From positions 62,001 through 126,000 of the forward strand of contig NZ_BMII01000005.1 of the NCBI RefSeq assembly GCF_014641855.1: a DNA stretch of 64,000 nt, read 5' to 3'. The position numbers and the translations under genes were made by a program. Position 1 is the stretch's first letter. Each line of letters begins with the position of its first letter. The notes beneath the pieces were generated by a model. The model saw nothing but the letters and a program-made list of their open reading frames with translations, was not told the DNA's origin and did no database searches. Of the stretch, positions 54,859 through 64,000 are shown piece by piece. Source of the stretch: Shewanella inventionis. Lineage in GTDB: Bacteria; Pseudomonadota; Gammaproteobacteria; Enterobacterales; Shewanellaceae.

Positions 54859-55791
54859 TTAAAAAGCTAATTTAAACGCTAGCCCAAACGCGGCTTGGTT
54901 TTCAATGTCTTCGGTAACATCGGGTTCACTAAGCTCCATTTCGCCGCCAAAATAGTAACCGGCATAAGCATTGACACTCACATTGTCGGTCGCTTTCCAG
55001 CCTACACGAACAAAGCCCACCCATTCGTCAATCTCGATGGTTTGATCATCATCGGCAATTAAAAAGCGTTCAGTTCGTTTTGAGCTACCAATACCAAAAT
55101 CAATATCAGGCTTATATTGATAACTCAGTTCTAAACCTGCTGGGCCACTAAAACCGGCTTGAGACGGGTTAGCTAGCACTAACTTGTCGTTGATTTGCCA
55201 GCGCACGGCTAAGTAAGGTACGGTGCGTACTTCTGAAATGTCATTCAAATAAGCCACGCCTAACCCAAGCATATTACCTGAGTTAAAACGGTACATGCCC
55301 GATGCAACAACACCGTAGCTTTGCGCATTTGACGATGAGGCGGTATCGGCATAGGCATATTGCAATTTAGGAGCAACTATAAACATCCAGTGATTATCTG
55401 GCCGGTAAGTTAATGATAGCCCGGCACTGTATTGATGTACGGTTGACCAATCCTGTTCGCTTAAACGTAACGGCGTTGCCTGGTTAATACGCCAGTCGTA
55501 ATCATGGTTATCGTAGCCGACACTGGCGCCAATTGACCATTGTCTATTTAACGGCATGGCTGCTGAAAAACTGGTTTTCCACGCATCTCGCTGTAATTGA
55601 TTTTCATCCCCCTGCCCCACATTAGCCGTAACCGCAGAAGTACGCGCAACAGTCAGCGAAAATGGCGAACGTTCAGGTGCAGCTAAGGCCTGTTGGCTGA
55701 GTAATAGCCCTGGGATTAATAATAACGATTTAATCGATAAACTCAGTGTATTGCGCGTAAAGTTAGAGCCGTTAAAAGACGTCATAATCAT
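54859..55791 (-). CDS. Putative outer-membrane beta-barrel protein, function unknown
   Basis: The protein has a signal peptide ending QQALA/APERS, then alternating amphipathic strands rich in Tyr, Trp and Gly, and a terminal Phe (FGLAFKLAF), as outer-membrane barrels do. I prefer ATG 55791 (310 aa), 5 nt after AAAGGATG. ATGs at 55797 and 55785 are also possible. It may belong to a family of uncharacterised Shewanella/Vibrio barrels. No substrate is evident. It is convergent with flgOP and downstream of the tetR-type gene on the same strand. Confidence 0.75.
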   Translation of the reverse strand: MIMTSFNGSNFTRNTLSLSIKSLLLIPGLLLSQQALAAPERSPFSLTVARTSAVTANVGQGDENQLQRDAWKTSFSAAMPLNRQWSIGASVGYDNHDYDWRINQATPLRLSEQDWSTVHQYSAGLSLTYRPDNHWMFIVAPKLQYAYADTASSSNAQSYGVVASGMYRFNSGNMLGLGVAYLNDISEVRTVPYLAVRWQINDKLVLANPSQAGFSGPAGLELSYQYKPDIDFGIGSSKRTERFLIADDDQTIEIDEWVGFVRVGWKATDNVSVNAYAGYYFGGEMELSEPDVTEDIENQAAFGLAFKLAF

Positions 55792-55878
55792 GTGCATCCT
55801 TTCGAAATAATATGGTGTGTAGCATAAACTGTCTGAACCAATACTAATTAAGTAATACTTCAGTTCAAATCTTATGCA

Positions 55879-56529
55879 TTATTTTATTGCAACCTTATGC
55901 GCCCGCAAGAACATCTCTGCGGTATCTTGTAGATATTGCGGCCTGCTTAACAATAAATGCTCGGTTTCTAACGCAAGTTCAAGGCGTAACTTAAGCTCGC
56001 CAAATAACATTAAACACAGCCTTACAGCACTGTCGTGTGGATTTTCGAAGTAATATTGGCCATGTTGATTCACCTTGGTAAGGTAATCACGAATTAATCC
56101 CAATATGTGCTTTGGCCCTGCGTCGTAAAACAATTTAGACACCTCTGGGTGGGTATCGGCTTGTGCGACACAGGTTTTAAATACTGTCATGGTGTCTTTG
56201 CTCACAATTAACTCACCAAATTGTTTGGCAAATAGTAATATCACCCTTTGGGGATCACGAGCATCAGTTAAAATATCACCAGTGAGCTGATGTACAACAC
56301 ATTTAGAGTCAATGGCTGCAACAAATAAATCATCTTTAGAGCCAAAATGCGAGTACACAGTTTGTTTGGAAACCCCCGCATGTTTAGCCACCTCATCCAT
56401 GCTGGTAAGTGGAAAGCCTTTTTGGCAAAACAATTCCATTGCCGACTCAAGCACTTGCATTCGCTTTTGCTCACTGCGACTTAAGTTGGCCTGTTCATCA
56501 TTATTTATGCCTGAAGTATTTTCTGTCAT
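55879..56529 (-). CDS. TetR/AcrR family transcriptional regulator
   Basis: This 216-aa repressor (ATG 56529, with GGA upstream; the frame is open to 56568) has an N-terminal helix-turn-helix: GFPLTSMDEVAKHAGVSKQT with VYSHFGSKDDLF. The C-terminal ligand-binding domain is helical. It is divergent from the adaptor/RND pair, and two matching inverted repeats lie between them. I infer that it represses both itself and the pump. Confidence 0.93.
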   Translation of the reverse strand: MTENTSGINNDEQANLSRSEQKRMQVLESAMELFCQKGFPLTSMDEVAKHAGVSKQTVYSHFGSKDDLFVAAIDSKCVVHQLTGDILTDARDPQRVILLFAKQFGELIVSKDTMTVFKTCVAQADTHPEVSKLFYDAGPKHILGLIRDYLTKVNQHGQYYFENPHDSAVRLCLMLFGELKLRLELALETEHLLLSRPQYLQDTAEMFLRAHKVAIK

Positions 56530-56607
56530 GTGAAATCCGTAGGTTAACCCTATTGCAAAGTTCAGCATCGATATTTTTCGATATCATTAATTCATAATAC
56601 CCAAAAA

Positions 56608-56651
56608 TAGACTAGTCAGTCTAGTTTTATAAAATTAGACTACCGAGTCTA
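56608..56651. promoter_or_regulatory. Two-copy operator TAGACT-N4-AGTCTA
   Basis: Identical 6-bp inverted arms occur at 56608-56623 and 56636-56651, centred 28 bp apart, between the divergent tetR-type gene and the efflux genes. This is the expected size and place for a TetR-family operator pair. Confidence 0.85.
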
Positions 56652-56754
56652 GTTAACAAATAAATTACATCTTACGGTATGGTTACAGGTAACACCTTAA
56701 GCAGAGCGCGAGATGAGTCATCACCTGATTAGATATAGTTTTAAAGGAATAATT

Positions 56755-57876
56755 ATGTTTGCAGTTAGCACACTTGCGCAACGCCTTAGATTCTGGGTTA
56801 TCGGGATCAGTATCTTCGCATTAAATGGTTGTGGCTCTGAAGTTAAAGAACATTCGCAAACCGTTGAGTATCAATCGGTTTTAACTCAGCCATTAGTGCT
56901 TAATGATCGTTACCAAAAAATACAAACTTATACTGGCACAATTCGCTCAGCAAACACCACTGGCATTGGTTTTGAACTGGCGGGTAAACTCAATAGTATT
57001 GCCGTAGATAGCGGGGATGTGGTCAAAAAAGACCAACTTTTAGCGCAATTAGACACCGACTTGTTAATTGCCGAAAAACAACAACTCGAAGCAAGCCTGT
57101 TACAAACTCAAGCAGATATCGACTTGGCAAAAAGCACCTTAGCACGCACACAAAAGTTAAAAACGCAAAACTATGTGTCGGCGCAGCAACTCGATGAAAC
57201 CCAACAACAGGTTATTAGCTTACAAGCCAATCAAAAACGCATTGAAGCCAGCTTAACTGCGGCAAAATTAAAAATTGAAAAATCAACCTTAGTCGCCCCA
57301 TTTGATGGTGTGATTAGTCAGCGCTATCACAACCTAGGTGAAGTAATAGCCCTTGGCAGTGCAGTGTTTAATTTAGTGGGTAGTAGTCAACCTGTCGCCT
57401 ACATTGGTGTGCCAGTCGATATTGCCCAGCAATTAACGGCGCAGCAACATGTCGATGTGCGCGTTGGCAAGCAAACGTTTACCGCTCAAATTGCCGGGAT
57501 AAGCGCCGAGGTAAACCCAACAAGCCGCACAGTGCAACTGAGGATCCAACTGCCTGAATCAGCAAGGGCAATCAATGGTGAAATTGCTTATTTGGTTTAT
57601 CAGCAAGATCATTTCGTAGCAGGTTATTGGGTACCAATGTCAGCATTAACCGATGGCGTGAGAGGTCTTTGGAATGTGTATGTTGTAGTAAAAGATGATG
57701 CACCACTTTATAAAATTGAACGCAGAGATGTTGAAATCATTTACACAAATGAACAGCAGGCATTTATTAAAGGCGCAATACAAGCTAACGAGCAAATCGT
57801 CGTAGATGGGCTACATAAAGTCGTTGTTGGCCAAAATGTGATATTGGCACAAAATACTCGTGGGGAGGCGCTATGA
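56755..57876 (+). CDS. RND efflux periplasmic adaptor (lipoprotein)
   Basis: This membrane-fusion protein links the inner-membrane RND pump to an outer-membrane channel. The start at ATG 56755 (373 aa) has AAAGGA upstream; a longer frame begins at 56713. The lipobox ALNGC gives Cys26. The lipoyl half-motifs (GIGFELAGKLNSIAVDSGDV, then STLVAPFDGVISQRYHNLGE) flank a coiled-coil hairpin. The stop overlaps the RND start (ATGA). Confidence 0.94.
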   Translation: MFAVSTLAQRLRFWVIGISIFALNGCGSEVKEHSQTVEYQSVLTQPLVLNDRYQKIQTYTGTIRSANTTGIGFELAGKLNSIAVDSGDVVKKDQLLAQLDTDLLIAEKQQLEASLLQTQADIDLAKSTLARTQKLKTQNYVSAQQLDETQQQVISLQANQKRIEASLTAAKLKIEKSTLVAPFDGVISQRYHNLGEVIALGSAVFNLVGSSQPVAYIGVPVDIAQQLTAQQHVDVRVGKQTFTAQIAGISAEVNPTSRTVQLRIQLPESARAINGEIAYLVYQQDHFVAGYWVPMSALTDGVRGLWNVYVVVKDDAPLYKIERRDVEIIYTNEQQAFIKGAIQANEQIVVDGLHKVVVGQNVILAQNTRGEAL

Positions 57877-60800
57877 TTAAAGCGTTTCTTGAAAATGGTC
57901 GTTTAACCAGTTTATTTATCGCACTGTTAATCGTTGCGGGGCTTGGGGCGATATCGAGCCTGCCGCGCACTGAAGACCCGCACATTACCAACCGTTTTGC
58001 TTCTGTTATTACTCAATATCCAGGCGCATCTGCCGAAAGGGTTGAAGCACTAGTGACCGAGGTGCTCGAAAACCAATTACGTCGTTTAGAAGATTTAAAA
58101 CTGGTTCAATCGACTTCAAGACCTGGTATTTCAGTTATTCAGCTCGAATTAAAAGATACGGTTACAGATACAGATCCGGTTTGGTCGCGCGCGCGCGATT
58201 TGCTTGCAGACAGCAAATACTTGCTACCCGATGCGGCTCAAAATGGCATTTTAGATGATCAACTAGGTTACGCTAGCACTGCCATTTTAGGGCTTGTGTG
58301 GGCTGATGACTCACCTGTTAGAGCCGATATTCTCAATCGCTACGCCAAAGAGTTACAAAGCCGCTTACGCCTATTAACCGGCACTGACTTTGCCAAACTC
58401 TATGGCGCACCAGAAGAAGAAATACTCGTAGAGCTGGACGGCAATAAAATTAGCCAGCTTCATCTCACACCTGCCAGTATTGCTGCCATTTTATCAAATG
58501 CAGACAGTAAAATTTCAGCAGGCGAAATTAATAACAGCCAATTTAGAGCCCTAGTTGAAGTGTCTGGCGAACTTGACTCGCAGCACCGCATCAGGCAAGT
58601 GCCGTTAAAAGTTGATGAATATGGGCAAATTATTCGCCTTGGCGATGTTGCAACTATTACTCGCCAAAGCAAAACCCCGGCAGGCAGCGTCGCCTTAATC
58701 GATAGCCAACAAGGTATACTGGTTTCTGCGCGTATGCTCGACAACAACCGAGTTGATATATGGCAACAACAAGTTAACCGCACGATTGAGCAATTCTCTG
58801 TCAATTTACCCGCCAATATTAAGGTGCAATGGCTGTTTGATCAGCAAGGTTATACTCAAGATAGATTGGGTGATTTAGTGGTTAACTTACTGCAAGGTTT
58901 TATTATAATCCTTGTGGTATTAATGCTTACTTTAGGGCTGCGCAATGCCGTAATTGTTGCAATATCACTACCGTTAACAGCATTGTTTACCCTAACCTGT
59001 ATGAAATATACCGGGCTGCCTATTCACCAAATGTCGGTAACAGGTTTAGTCGTGGCCTTAGGCATTATGGTCGATAACGCAATCGTCATCGTCGATGCCA
59101 TTGCCCAGCGGCGCCAACAAGGCATGACGAAACTTGAGGCCGTCACTAAAACCTTACACCATTTATGGCTACCTTTAGCGGGCTCAACCATCACCACCAT
59201 GCTGGCTTTTGCTCCCATTGTATTAATGCCAGGTGCTGCCGGTGAGTTTGTGGGCGGCATTGCTATTTCGGTTATGTTTGCCCTGCTTGGCTCTTATATA
59301 ATTTCTCACACGATTATTGCTGGCCTTGCGGGTCGTTTTAGCCGCAGTGAAAAACCAAGCGCATGGTATCAACAAGGAATGGCTTTTCCACGTATCAGCC
59401 AGGCCTTTACCGCCAGCTTGCATTTTGCGCTTCATCGTCCGTTATTAACTGCAATTGTCATCGGCATTTTGCCTGTAGTAGGCTTTTTTGCCGCAGGTAA
59501 AATGACAGAGCAGTTTTTCCCGCCTTCAGATAGAGACATGTTTCAAATAGAGGTGTATTTAGCGCCACACGTGAGTATTGAAAATACGTTGGCACAAGTG
59601 AGGCTTATCGACACCAAGCTACAAAAAATAGATGAAATACTCGAAGCCTCCTGGGTCGTTGGAGGTAACACGCCATCGTTTTATTACAACCTCACTCAAC
59701 GCCAGCAAGGGGCAACAAATTACGCTCAGGCGATGATTAAAGTGACCGATTTTGTTGCCGCTAACAAGCTTATTTTGCAATTACAAAAAGAGCTTGATAT
59801 CGAATACCCACAAGCACAAATACTGGTGCGCAAATTAGAACAAGGCCCACCATTTAATGCCCCTGTAGAGTTACGCATTTATGGCCCTAATTTAGACACA
59901 TTAAAAGTATTAGGCGAACAAGTGAGAGGCATTTTAAATGCCACGCCTGATGTTATTCATACTCGTGCAACTTTAAGCTCTGGTGCGCCTAAAGTGTGGT
60001 TACAGGTAAATGAAGACGCCAGCTTAATGAGCGGCTTGAGCTTAAGCGACATTGCCAACCAAATACAAATGGCCACTACTGGGATTATTGGCGGCAGTAT
60101 TTTAGAGCAAACAGAATCACTACCTGTACGAGTCCGTTTAGGCGACTCTAGCCGTGAACAGGCAACCCGATTAGCCGAAATAAACTTGGTCTCGGCATCT
60201 GGATCTGGAATTCCACTATCGGCATTATCTTATAATGAAGTCAATGTGAGCCGCGGTGCAATCCCACGCCGTAATGGTGAGAGGGTCAACACCATTGAAG
60301 CCTACATCACCAGTGGCGTACTGCCGGCTCAGGTGTTAAACGATGCAAAAGAAAAAGTTGAACAACTAGCACTTCCAGCAGGTTATCATCTTGAAATTGG
60401 TGGTGAAAGTGCCAAGCGCAATGAGGCTGTGGGTAACTTGATGTCTAATATTGTGCTTGTGGTAACCCTACTCTTGGCCACTGTTGTACTGTCATTTAAC
60501 TCATTTAGATTAACAGCCATCATTTTGCTTAGTGCATTCCAATCGGCAGGATTAGGCTTGCTTGCGGTGTTTGTATTTGGTTATCCATTTGGGTTTACCG
60601 TTATTATCGGTTTGTTGGGGTTAATGGGATTAGCCATTAATGCTGCCATTGTGATTTTAGCTGAACTTGAAGATGTACCCGATGCCAAGCAAGGTAATAT
60701 TAGGTTAATTATCGATACCGTTAGCAGCTGCGGGCGCCATATTGGTTCAACCACCATCACCACCATTGGCGGCTTTTTACCATTAATCATTGCAGGCGGC

Positions 60801-60944
60801 GGTTTTTGGCCACCCTTTGCCATCGCCATTGCCGGCGGTACTTTATTGACCACAATGCTGTCATTAATGTGGGTGCCAGTAATGTACCTGCTGCTGATGA
60901 AACCGCGAAGAACAATTCTACAAGGAAAAGCGGTAACGAGTTAG
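57873..60944 (+). CDS. RND efflux transporter, variant proton-relay residues
   Basis: This 1023-aa inner-membrane pump has the RND layout: TM1, large periplasmic loop, TM2-7, second loop, TM8-12. In TM4 the usual Asp-Asp pair reads Asp401-Asn402 (GIMVDNAIVIVDAI). In TM10 the position of the AcrB Lys940 is Ile922 (GLAINAAIVI). It is therefore a non-canonical branch of the family, though otherwise intact. The substrate is unknown. No outer-membrane channel gene accompanies it. It is probably controlled by the divergent TetR-type repressor. Confidence 0.93.
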   Translation: MIKAFLENGRLTSLFIALLIVAGLGAISSLPRTEDPHITNRFASVITQYPGASAERVEALVTEVLENQLRRLEDLKLVQSTSRPGISVIQLELKDTVTDTDPVWSRARDLLADSKYLLPDAAQNGILDDQLGYASTAILGLVWADDSPVRADILNRYAKELQSRLRLLTGTDFAKLYGAPEEEILVELDGNKISQLHLTPASIAAILSNADSKISAGEINNSQFRALVEVSGELDSQHRIRQVPLKVDEYGQIIRLGDVATITRQSKTPAGSVALIDSQQGILVSARMLDNNRVDIWQQQVNRTIEQFSVNLPANIKVQWLFDQQGYTQDRLGDLVVNLLQGFIIILVVLMLTLGLRNAVIVAISLPLTALFTLTCMKYTGLPIHQMSVTGLVVALGIMVDNAIVIVDAIAQRRQQGMTKLEAVTKTLHHLWLPLAGSTITTMLAFAPIVLMPGAAGEFVGGIAISVMFALLGSYIISHTIIAGLAGRFSRSEKPSAWYQQGMAFPRISQAFTASLHFALHRPLLTAIVIGILPVVGFFAAGKMTEQFFPPSDRDMFQIEVYLAPHVSIENTLAQVRLIDTKLQKIDEILEASWVVGGNTPSFYYNLTQRQQGATNYAQAMIKVTDFVAANKLILQLQKELDIEYPQAQILVRKLEQGPPFNAPVELRIYGPNLDTLKVLGEQVRGILNATPDVIHTRATLSSGAPKVWLQVNEDASLMSGLSLSDIANQIQMATTGIIGGSILEQTESLPVRVRLGDSSREQATRLAEINLVSASGSGIPLSALSYNEVNVSRGAIPRRNGERVNTIEAYITSGVLPAQVLNDAKEKVEQLALPAGYHLEIGGESAKRNEAVGNLMSNIVLVVTLLLATVVLSFNSFRLTAIILLSAFQSAGLGLLAVFVFGYPFGFTVIIGLLGLMGLAINAAIVILAELEDVPDAKQGNIRLIIDTVSSCGRHIGSTTITTIGGFLPLIIAGGGFWPPFAIAIAGGTLLTTMLSLMWVPVMYLLLMKPRRTILQGKAVTS

Positions 60945-60971
60945 CGGTAACAAGTTACTCATAATAACTAC

Positions 60972-61008
60972 CAAAAAAAAACCGCTTTATCACTAAAGCG
61001 GTTTTTTG
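60972..61008. terminator. Bidirectional terminator between RND gene and cydX
   Basis: A 10-bp perfect stem (60980-60989 with 60994-61003) has a 4-nt loop, a T run on the plus side and an A run on the minus side. It ends both the efflux and the cyd transcripts. Confidence 0.93.
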
Positions 61009-61031
61009 TTACTGATGGGCATAGTAGAAGA

Positions 61032-61142
61032 TTAATCTTCGCTTTGACGATCCATGTTTTCAGTATTTTCAAGCCATAACGCATTGATGATACCGAATGA
61101 ACATGCCAGTAATACACCTAAAATCCACGCAAAATACCACAT
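61032..61142 (-). CDS. cydX: Cytochrome bd oxidase small subunit CydX
   Basis: This 36-aa single-pass protein begins MWYFAWILGVLLACSFGIIN, continues ALWLEN and ends EDMDRQ-like (TENMDRQSED). AAGGAGCG lies 7 nt before the ATG. It lies 17 bp after cydB, as in E. coli. CydX stabilises the bd oxidase haem sites. It is too short for ordinary gene-length cut-offs. Confidence 0.95.
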   Translation of the reverse strand: MWYFAWILGVLLACSFGIINALWLENTENMDRQSED

Positions 61143-61159
61143 AGATATCGCTCCTTAAA

Positions 61160-62299
61160 CTAGTAAAGTGACGTTTTATTGTCTTCAATAAACGCACGAT
61201 TTAAGCGGCCGTACATCTTGTAATAAGTCCAAATGGTGTAACTTAATACCGTTGGTACGAAAATAATAGCCGCAAATGTCATCACTTTTAACGTCATTTG
61301 ACTCGCTGTTGCATCCCACATGGTTAAGCTCACATTAGGCTCTAATGATGATGGCATTACAAACGGGAACATGGCTGCACCGCAAGTCACAATCACACCA
61401 GCAATAGCAAGCGAGCTAAACAAGAATGCAAAGCCACTACGATTAAAGCGACTAGCTAAAATCACTAAAATTGGCATTAACAAGCCCAATACAGGGAATA
61501 ACATGGTCACTGGATATTTGTCGTAATTGGCTAACCAAGCACCGGCCTCAACAGCAACGGTTTTGGTGGTAGGGTTTGATTGGCCAGCTAGGTCAAGCGT
61601 TGATGTAATCACATAACCATCAATGCCATTAACAAGCCAAACGCCTGCAACCGCAAATAGTACAAACAGTAAACCACCACATATTTGCGATGCTTTAGCA
61701 CTGCGCACACGTAACTCGCCTTCGGTTTTCATTTGTAACCAGGATGCGCCTTGCATCATAAACATGGTAACACTGACAAGGCCGGCTAATAATCCAAAGG
61801 GATTTAACAAGCCAAATAACCCGCCGTGATAAGTTGCACGTAGGTATTCGTCAAAGTTAAATGGCACACCTTGCAGTAAGTTACCAAATGCAACGCCAAT
61901 GATCAGTGGTGGTACAAAACCGCCAACAAACAAAGCCCAATCCCAGGTTTTACGCCATTTTGGATCTTCAATTTTAGAACGATAATCAAAGCCAACAGGA
62001 CGCATATAAAGGGCAAACAGCACCAACATCATTGCCACATAAAAGCCAGAAAACGACACTGCATAAACCATAGGCCAAGCAGCAAATAAGGCACCACCTG
62101 CGGTGATAAGCCAAACTTGGTTACCGTCCCAGTGAGGGGCAATGGAGTTAATCATAATACGGCGTTCGGTGTCGTCTTTACCAATAATCGGTAATAACGC
62201 GCCAACACCCATATCAAAGCCGTCGGTGACAGCAAAACCGACAAATAACACGCCGATTAATGCCCACCAGATAAATCTTAATACTTCATAATCAAACAT
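61160..62299 (-). CDS. cydB: Cytochrome bd ubiquinol oxidase subunit II, CydB
   Basis: This 379-aa polytopic membrane protein supports the haem-bearing CydA in the high-affinity bd oxidase. MFDYEVLRFIWWALIGVLFV, GFAVTDGFDMGVGALLP and HWDGNQVWLITAGGALFAAW are family signatures. It lies 15 bp after cydA. Confidence 0.98.
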   Translation of the reverse strand: MFDYEVLRFIWWALIGVLFVGFAVTDGFDMGVGALLPIIGKDDTERRIMINSIAPHWDGNQVWLITAGGALFAAWPMVYAVSFSGFYVAMMLVLFALYMRPVGFDYRSKIEDPKWRKTWDWALFVGGFVPPLIIGVAFGNLLQGVPFNFDEYLRATYHGGLFGLLNPFGLLAGLVSVTMFMMQGASWLQMKTEGELRVRSAKASQICGGLLFVLFAVAGVWLVNGIDGYVITSTLDLAGQSNPTTKTVAVEAGAWLANYDKYPVTMLFPVLGLLMPILVILASRFNRSGFAFLFSSLAIAGVIVTCGAAMFPFVMPSSLEPNVSLTMWDATASQMTLKVMTFAAIIFVPTVLSYTIWTYYKMYGRLNRAFIEDNKTSLY

Positions 62300-62314
62300 A
62301 ATCAGGTCCTCCGA

Positions 62315-63871
62315 TTAGGCATCTTGGGTTTCAAAGTGATAACGACCAGTCTTTAAGCTACTTGGGCCAAGACGTGCGAACTTGAACATTAAGAAAGCCT
62401 CTATCACCAGTAAAATGGTATAGAAAACCGTAATCGAAATAATACTGAACCATAGATCAGCTGGCGTTAAGCTCGATGCCGACATAAAGGTAGGTAGCAC
62501 TTCTGAGATGGTCCAAGGTTGACGGCCAAACTCTGATACAAACCACCCTGCTTCAATGGCAATCCAAGGTAGCGGTAAGCTGTATAGTGCTGCTCGCAAC
62601 ACCCACTTTTTCTCAGCAATTTTATGACGTGTGCTTTGCCAAAACGCAGCAGCAAACACAAACAACATAATCACGCCACAACCCACCATTAAACGAAAAC
62701 TCCAGAACATTGGCGCTACCGTTGGAATAGAGTCGAAAGAGGCCGCAATGATTTGCTCTTCTGTCGCATCAACCACGTTATCTGTGTAGCGTTTTAGTAA
62801 GAAGCCATAGCCTAAATCGCCTTTTGTCGCTTCAAATTGTGCACGAGTTTCAGGGGTTTCATCACCTGCACGCAGTTTTTCAAGTAACGCATAAGCCACC
62901 ATACCGTTACGAATTCTCACTTCATGCTCTTTAACAAGATCTCGTATTCCTGTTACTTCTTCATCTAAAGAACGTGTTGCAATAATTCCCATTAAGTACG
63001 GTATTTTAACAGCATAATCTGTGTGCATGGTTTCTTGATTAGGGAAACCAACCGCAGTAAACGCTGCTGGTGCGGGTTCTGTGTGCCATTCAGCTTCAAT
63101 TGCCGCTAATTTAACACGTTGAACTTCACCCACTTCGTATCCTGATTCATCACCTAATACGATAACCGATAAAATCGCCGCCATACCAAAACTGGCTGCA
63201 ATGGCAAACGAGCGACGAGCAAAGGGTAAATCACGGCCTTTGAGGATGTAGTAAGCACTAATCGAGAGAACAAACATTGCTCCAGCTACATAGCCAGAAG
63301 CCACTGTATGCACAAACTTAACCTGCGCAACAGGGTTAAATACCACTTCGGCAAAGTTAGTCATTTCCATGCGCATGGTTTCGTAGTTAAACACTGAACC
63401 AACGGGGTTTTGCATCCAACCGTTTGCAATCAAAATCCACAATGCAGACATGTTAGAGCCAATAGCCACTAACCAGGTTATTGCAAGATGCTGACGCTTA
63501 CTAAAACGATCCCACCCAAAGAAAAACATACCCACTAAGGTCGATTCCAGGAAGAATGCCATCAATCCTTCAATCGCCAATGGCGCACCGAAGATATCAC
63601 CAACATAATGCGAATAATAAGACCAGTTAGTACCAAACTGGAACTCCATTGCTAAGCCAGTAGACACACCTAGGGCAAAGTTAATACCGAATAACTTACC
63701 CCAAAATTTGGTCATGTCTTTATAAATCTGGTTATTAGTCATTACATAAACTGACTCCATAATGGCCAGTATAAAGGCTAATCCCAGGGTAAGCGGAACA
63801 AATAAAAAGTGGTACATGGCTGTCAACGCAAATTGAAAACGCGATAGCTCAACAACCTCTTCGATAATCAT
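62315..63871 (-). CDS. cydA: Cytochrome bd ubiquinol oxidase subunit I, CydA
   Basis: CydA carries haems b558, b595 and d and oxidises ubiquinol while reducing O2. The 518-aa protein starts [20 protein letters not shown], with His ligands in the N-terminal helices. It has [16 protein letters not shown] near the C-terminus and a Q-loop in the middle third of the length found in E. coli. AAGGAG lies 7 nt before the ATG. It is first in cydABX. Confidence 0.98.
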   Translation of the reverse strand: MIIEEVVELSRFQFALTAMYHFLFVPLTLGLAFILAIMESVYVMTNNQIYKDMTKFWGKLFGINFALGVSTGLAMEFQFGTNWSYYSHYVGDIFGAPLAIEGLMAFFLESTLVGMFFFGWDRFSKRQHLAITWLVAIGSNMSALWILIANGWMQNPVGSVFNYETMRMEMTNFAEVVFNPVAQVKFVHTVASGYVAGAMFVLSISAYYILKGRDLPFARRSFAIAASFGMAAILSVIVLGDESGYEVGEVQRVKLAAIEAEWHTEPAPAAFTAVGFPNQETMHTDYAVKIPYLMGIIATRSLDEEVTGIRDLVKEHEVRIRNGMVAYALLEKLRAGDETPETRAQFEATKGDLGYGFLLKRYTDNVVDATEEQIIAASFDSIPTVAPMFWSFRLMVGCGVIMLFVFAAAFWQSTRHKIAEKKWVLRAALYSLPLPWIAIEAGWFVSEFGRQPWTISEVLPTFMSASSLTPADLWFSIISITVFYTILLVIEAFLMFKFARLGPSSLKTGRYHFETQDA

Positions 63872-64000
63872 TGGCGACTCCTTACTTCATTCAGTTCGAC
63901 CAAATGCGACACGGCAATAAAGCATTGCCAAATTGATGATATTGTCCCAGAAATATAATTTGCAAAGTTGATTAACTTAACAATAAAAGTATTCAATAAA
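63872..64000 (-). promoter_or_regulatory. Upstream region of cydABX with possible ArcA-like site
   Basis: The leader and promoter region of cydA is cut by the window edge. At 63967-63982 the minus strand reads TGTTAAGTTAATCAAC, which resembles the TGTTAA-type direct repeats bound by ArcA, a known regulator of cyd in gammaproteobacteria. No convincing -35/-10 pair is assigned. Confidence 0.35.

Noticed and set aside
63900..63960. FNR box upstream of cydA
   Set aside because: Only a single TTGAT half-site is seen; the second half does not match.

Overview
The window reads as a chromosomal segment of a Gram-negative, polar-flagellate gammaproteobacterium, most likely Shewanella. The evidence is FlrABC in place of FlhDC, FlhF/FlhG polar-number control, a FlaG/FliD/FliT/FliS block, CheV/CheR beside flgA, and the FlgO/FlgP/FlgT outer-ring genes found in Shewanella and Vibrio. 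Base composition looks moderately AT-rich. The genus call is inferred from gene order and protein sequence, not from a search.

Positions 1-47415 are almost entirely one flagellar and chemotaxis supercluster, mostly on the minus strand. From low to high coordinate (reverse of transcription): cheA (cut by the window edge), cheZ, cheY, fliA, flhG, flhF, flhA; flhB, fliR, Q, P, O, N, M, L, K; fliJ, I, H, G, F, E; the regulators flrC, flrB, flrA; fliS, fliT-like, fliD, flaG; two tandem flagellin genes; flgL, K, J, I, H, G, F; flgE, D, C, B; cheR, cheV; then on the plus strand flgA, flgM, flgN. The sites I could read by eye fit the FlrA > sigma54/FlrBC > FliA hierarchy known from Vibrio and Shewanella. 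GG-N10-GC (sigma54-type) sites lie before flhA, fliK, fliE, flrB, flaG, flgF, flgB, flgA and flgT. FliA-type sites (TAAA-N15-GCCGATAA-like) lie before flgM, the downstream flagellin gene and flgO. Hairpin terminators close most of the transcription units.

Positions 47416-51900 are an accessory stretch. It has a copy of a dispersed TTCTAGG-flanked repeat also seen next to flrA, a chalcone-isomerase-like secreted protein, a small DUF2947-like protein, and two unrecognised genes next to a tRNA-Arg(CCT). One of these (540 aa) contains two tandem copies of a domain of about 110 aa. The other has an in-frame amber codon near a possible upstream start. An 11-bp triple repeat sits between that gene and the tRNA 3' end. 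I see no integrase.

Positions 52131-54775 carry flgT divergent from flgO-flgP. Next come an outer-membrane barrel of unknown role and a TetR regulator divergent from an adaptor/RND efflux pair, with two copies of a TAGACT-N4-AGTCTA operator between them. The window ends with the cytochrome bd oxidase operon cydA-cydB-cydX on the minus strand.

The most interesting observation is in CheA. The linker between its HPt domain and its dimerisation domain has no visible P2 domain. Instead it carries three copies of a D-E-F-E-x-L-L-D-x-L-H-G motif that closely resembles the CheY-binding N-terminus of FliM and C-terminus of CheZ encoded in the same cluster.
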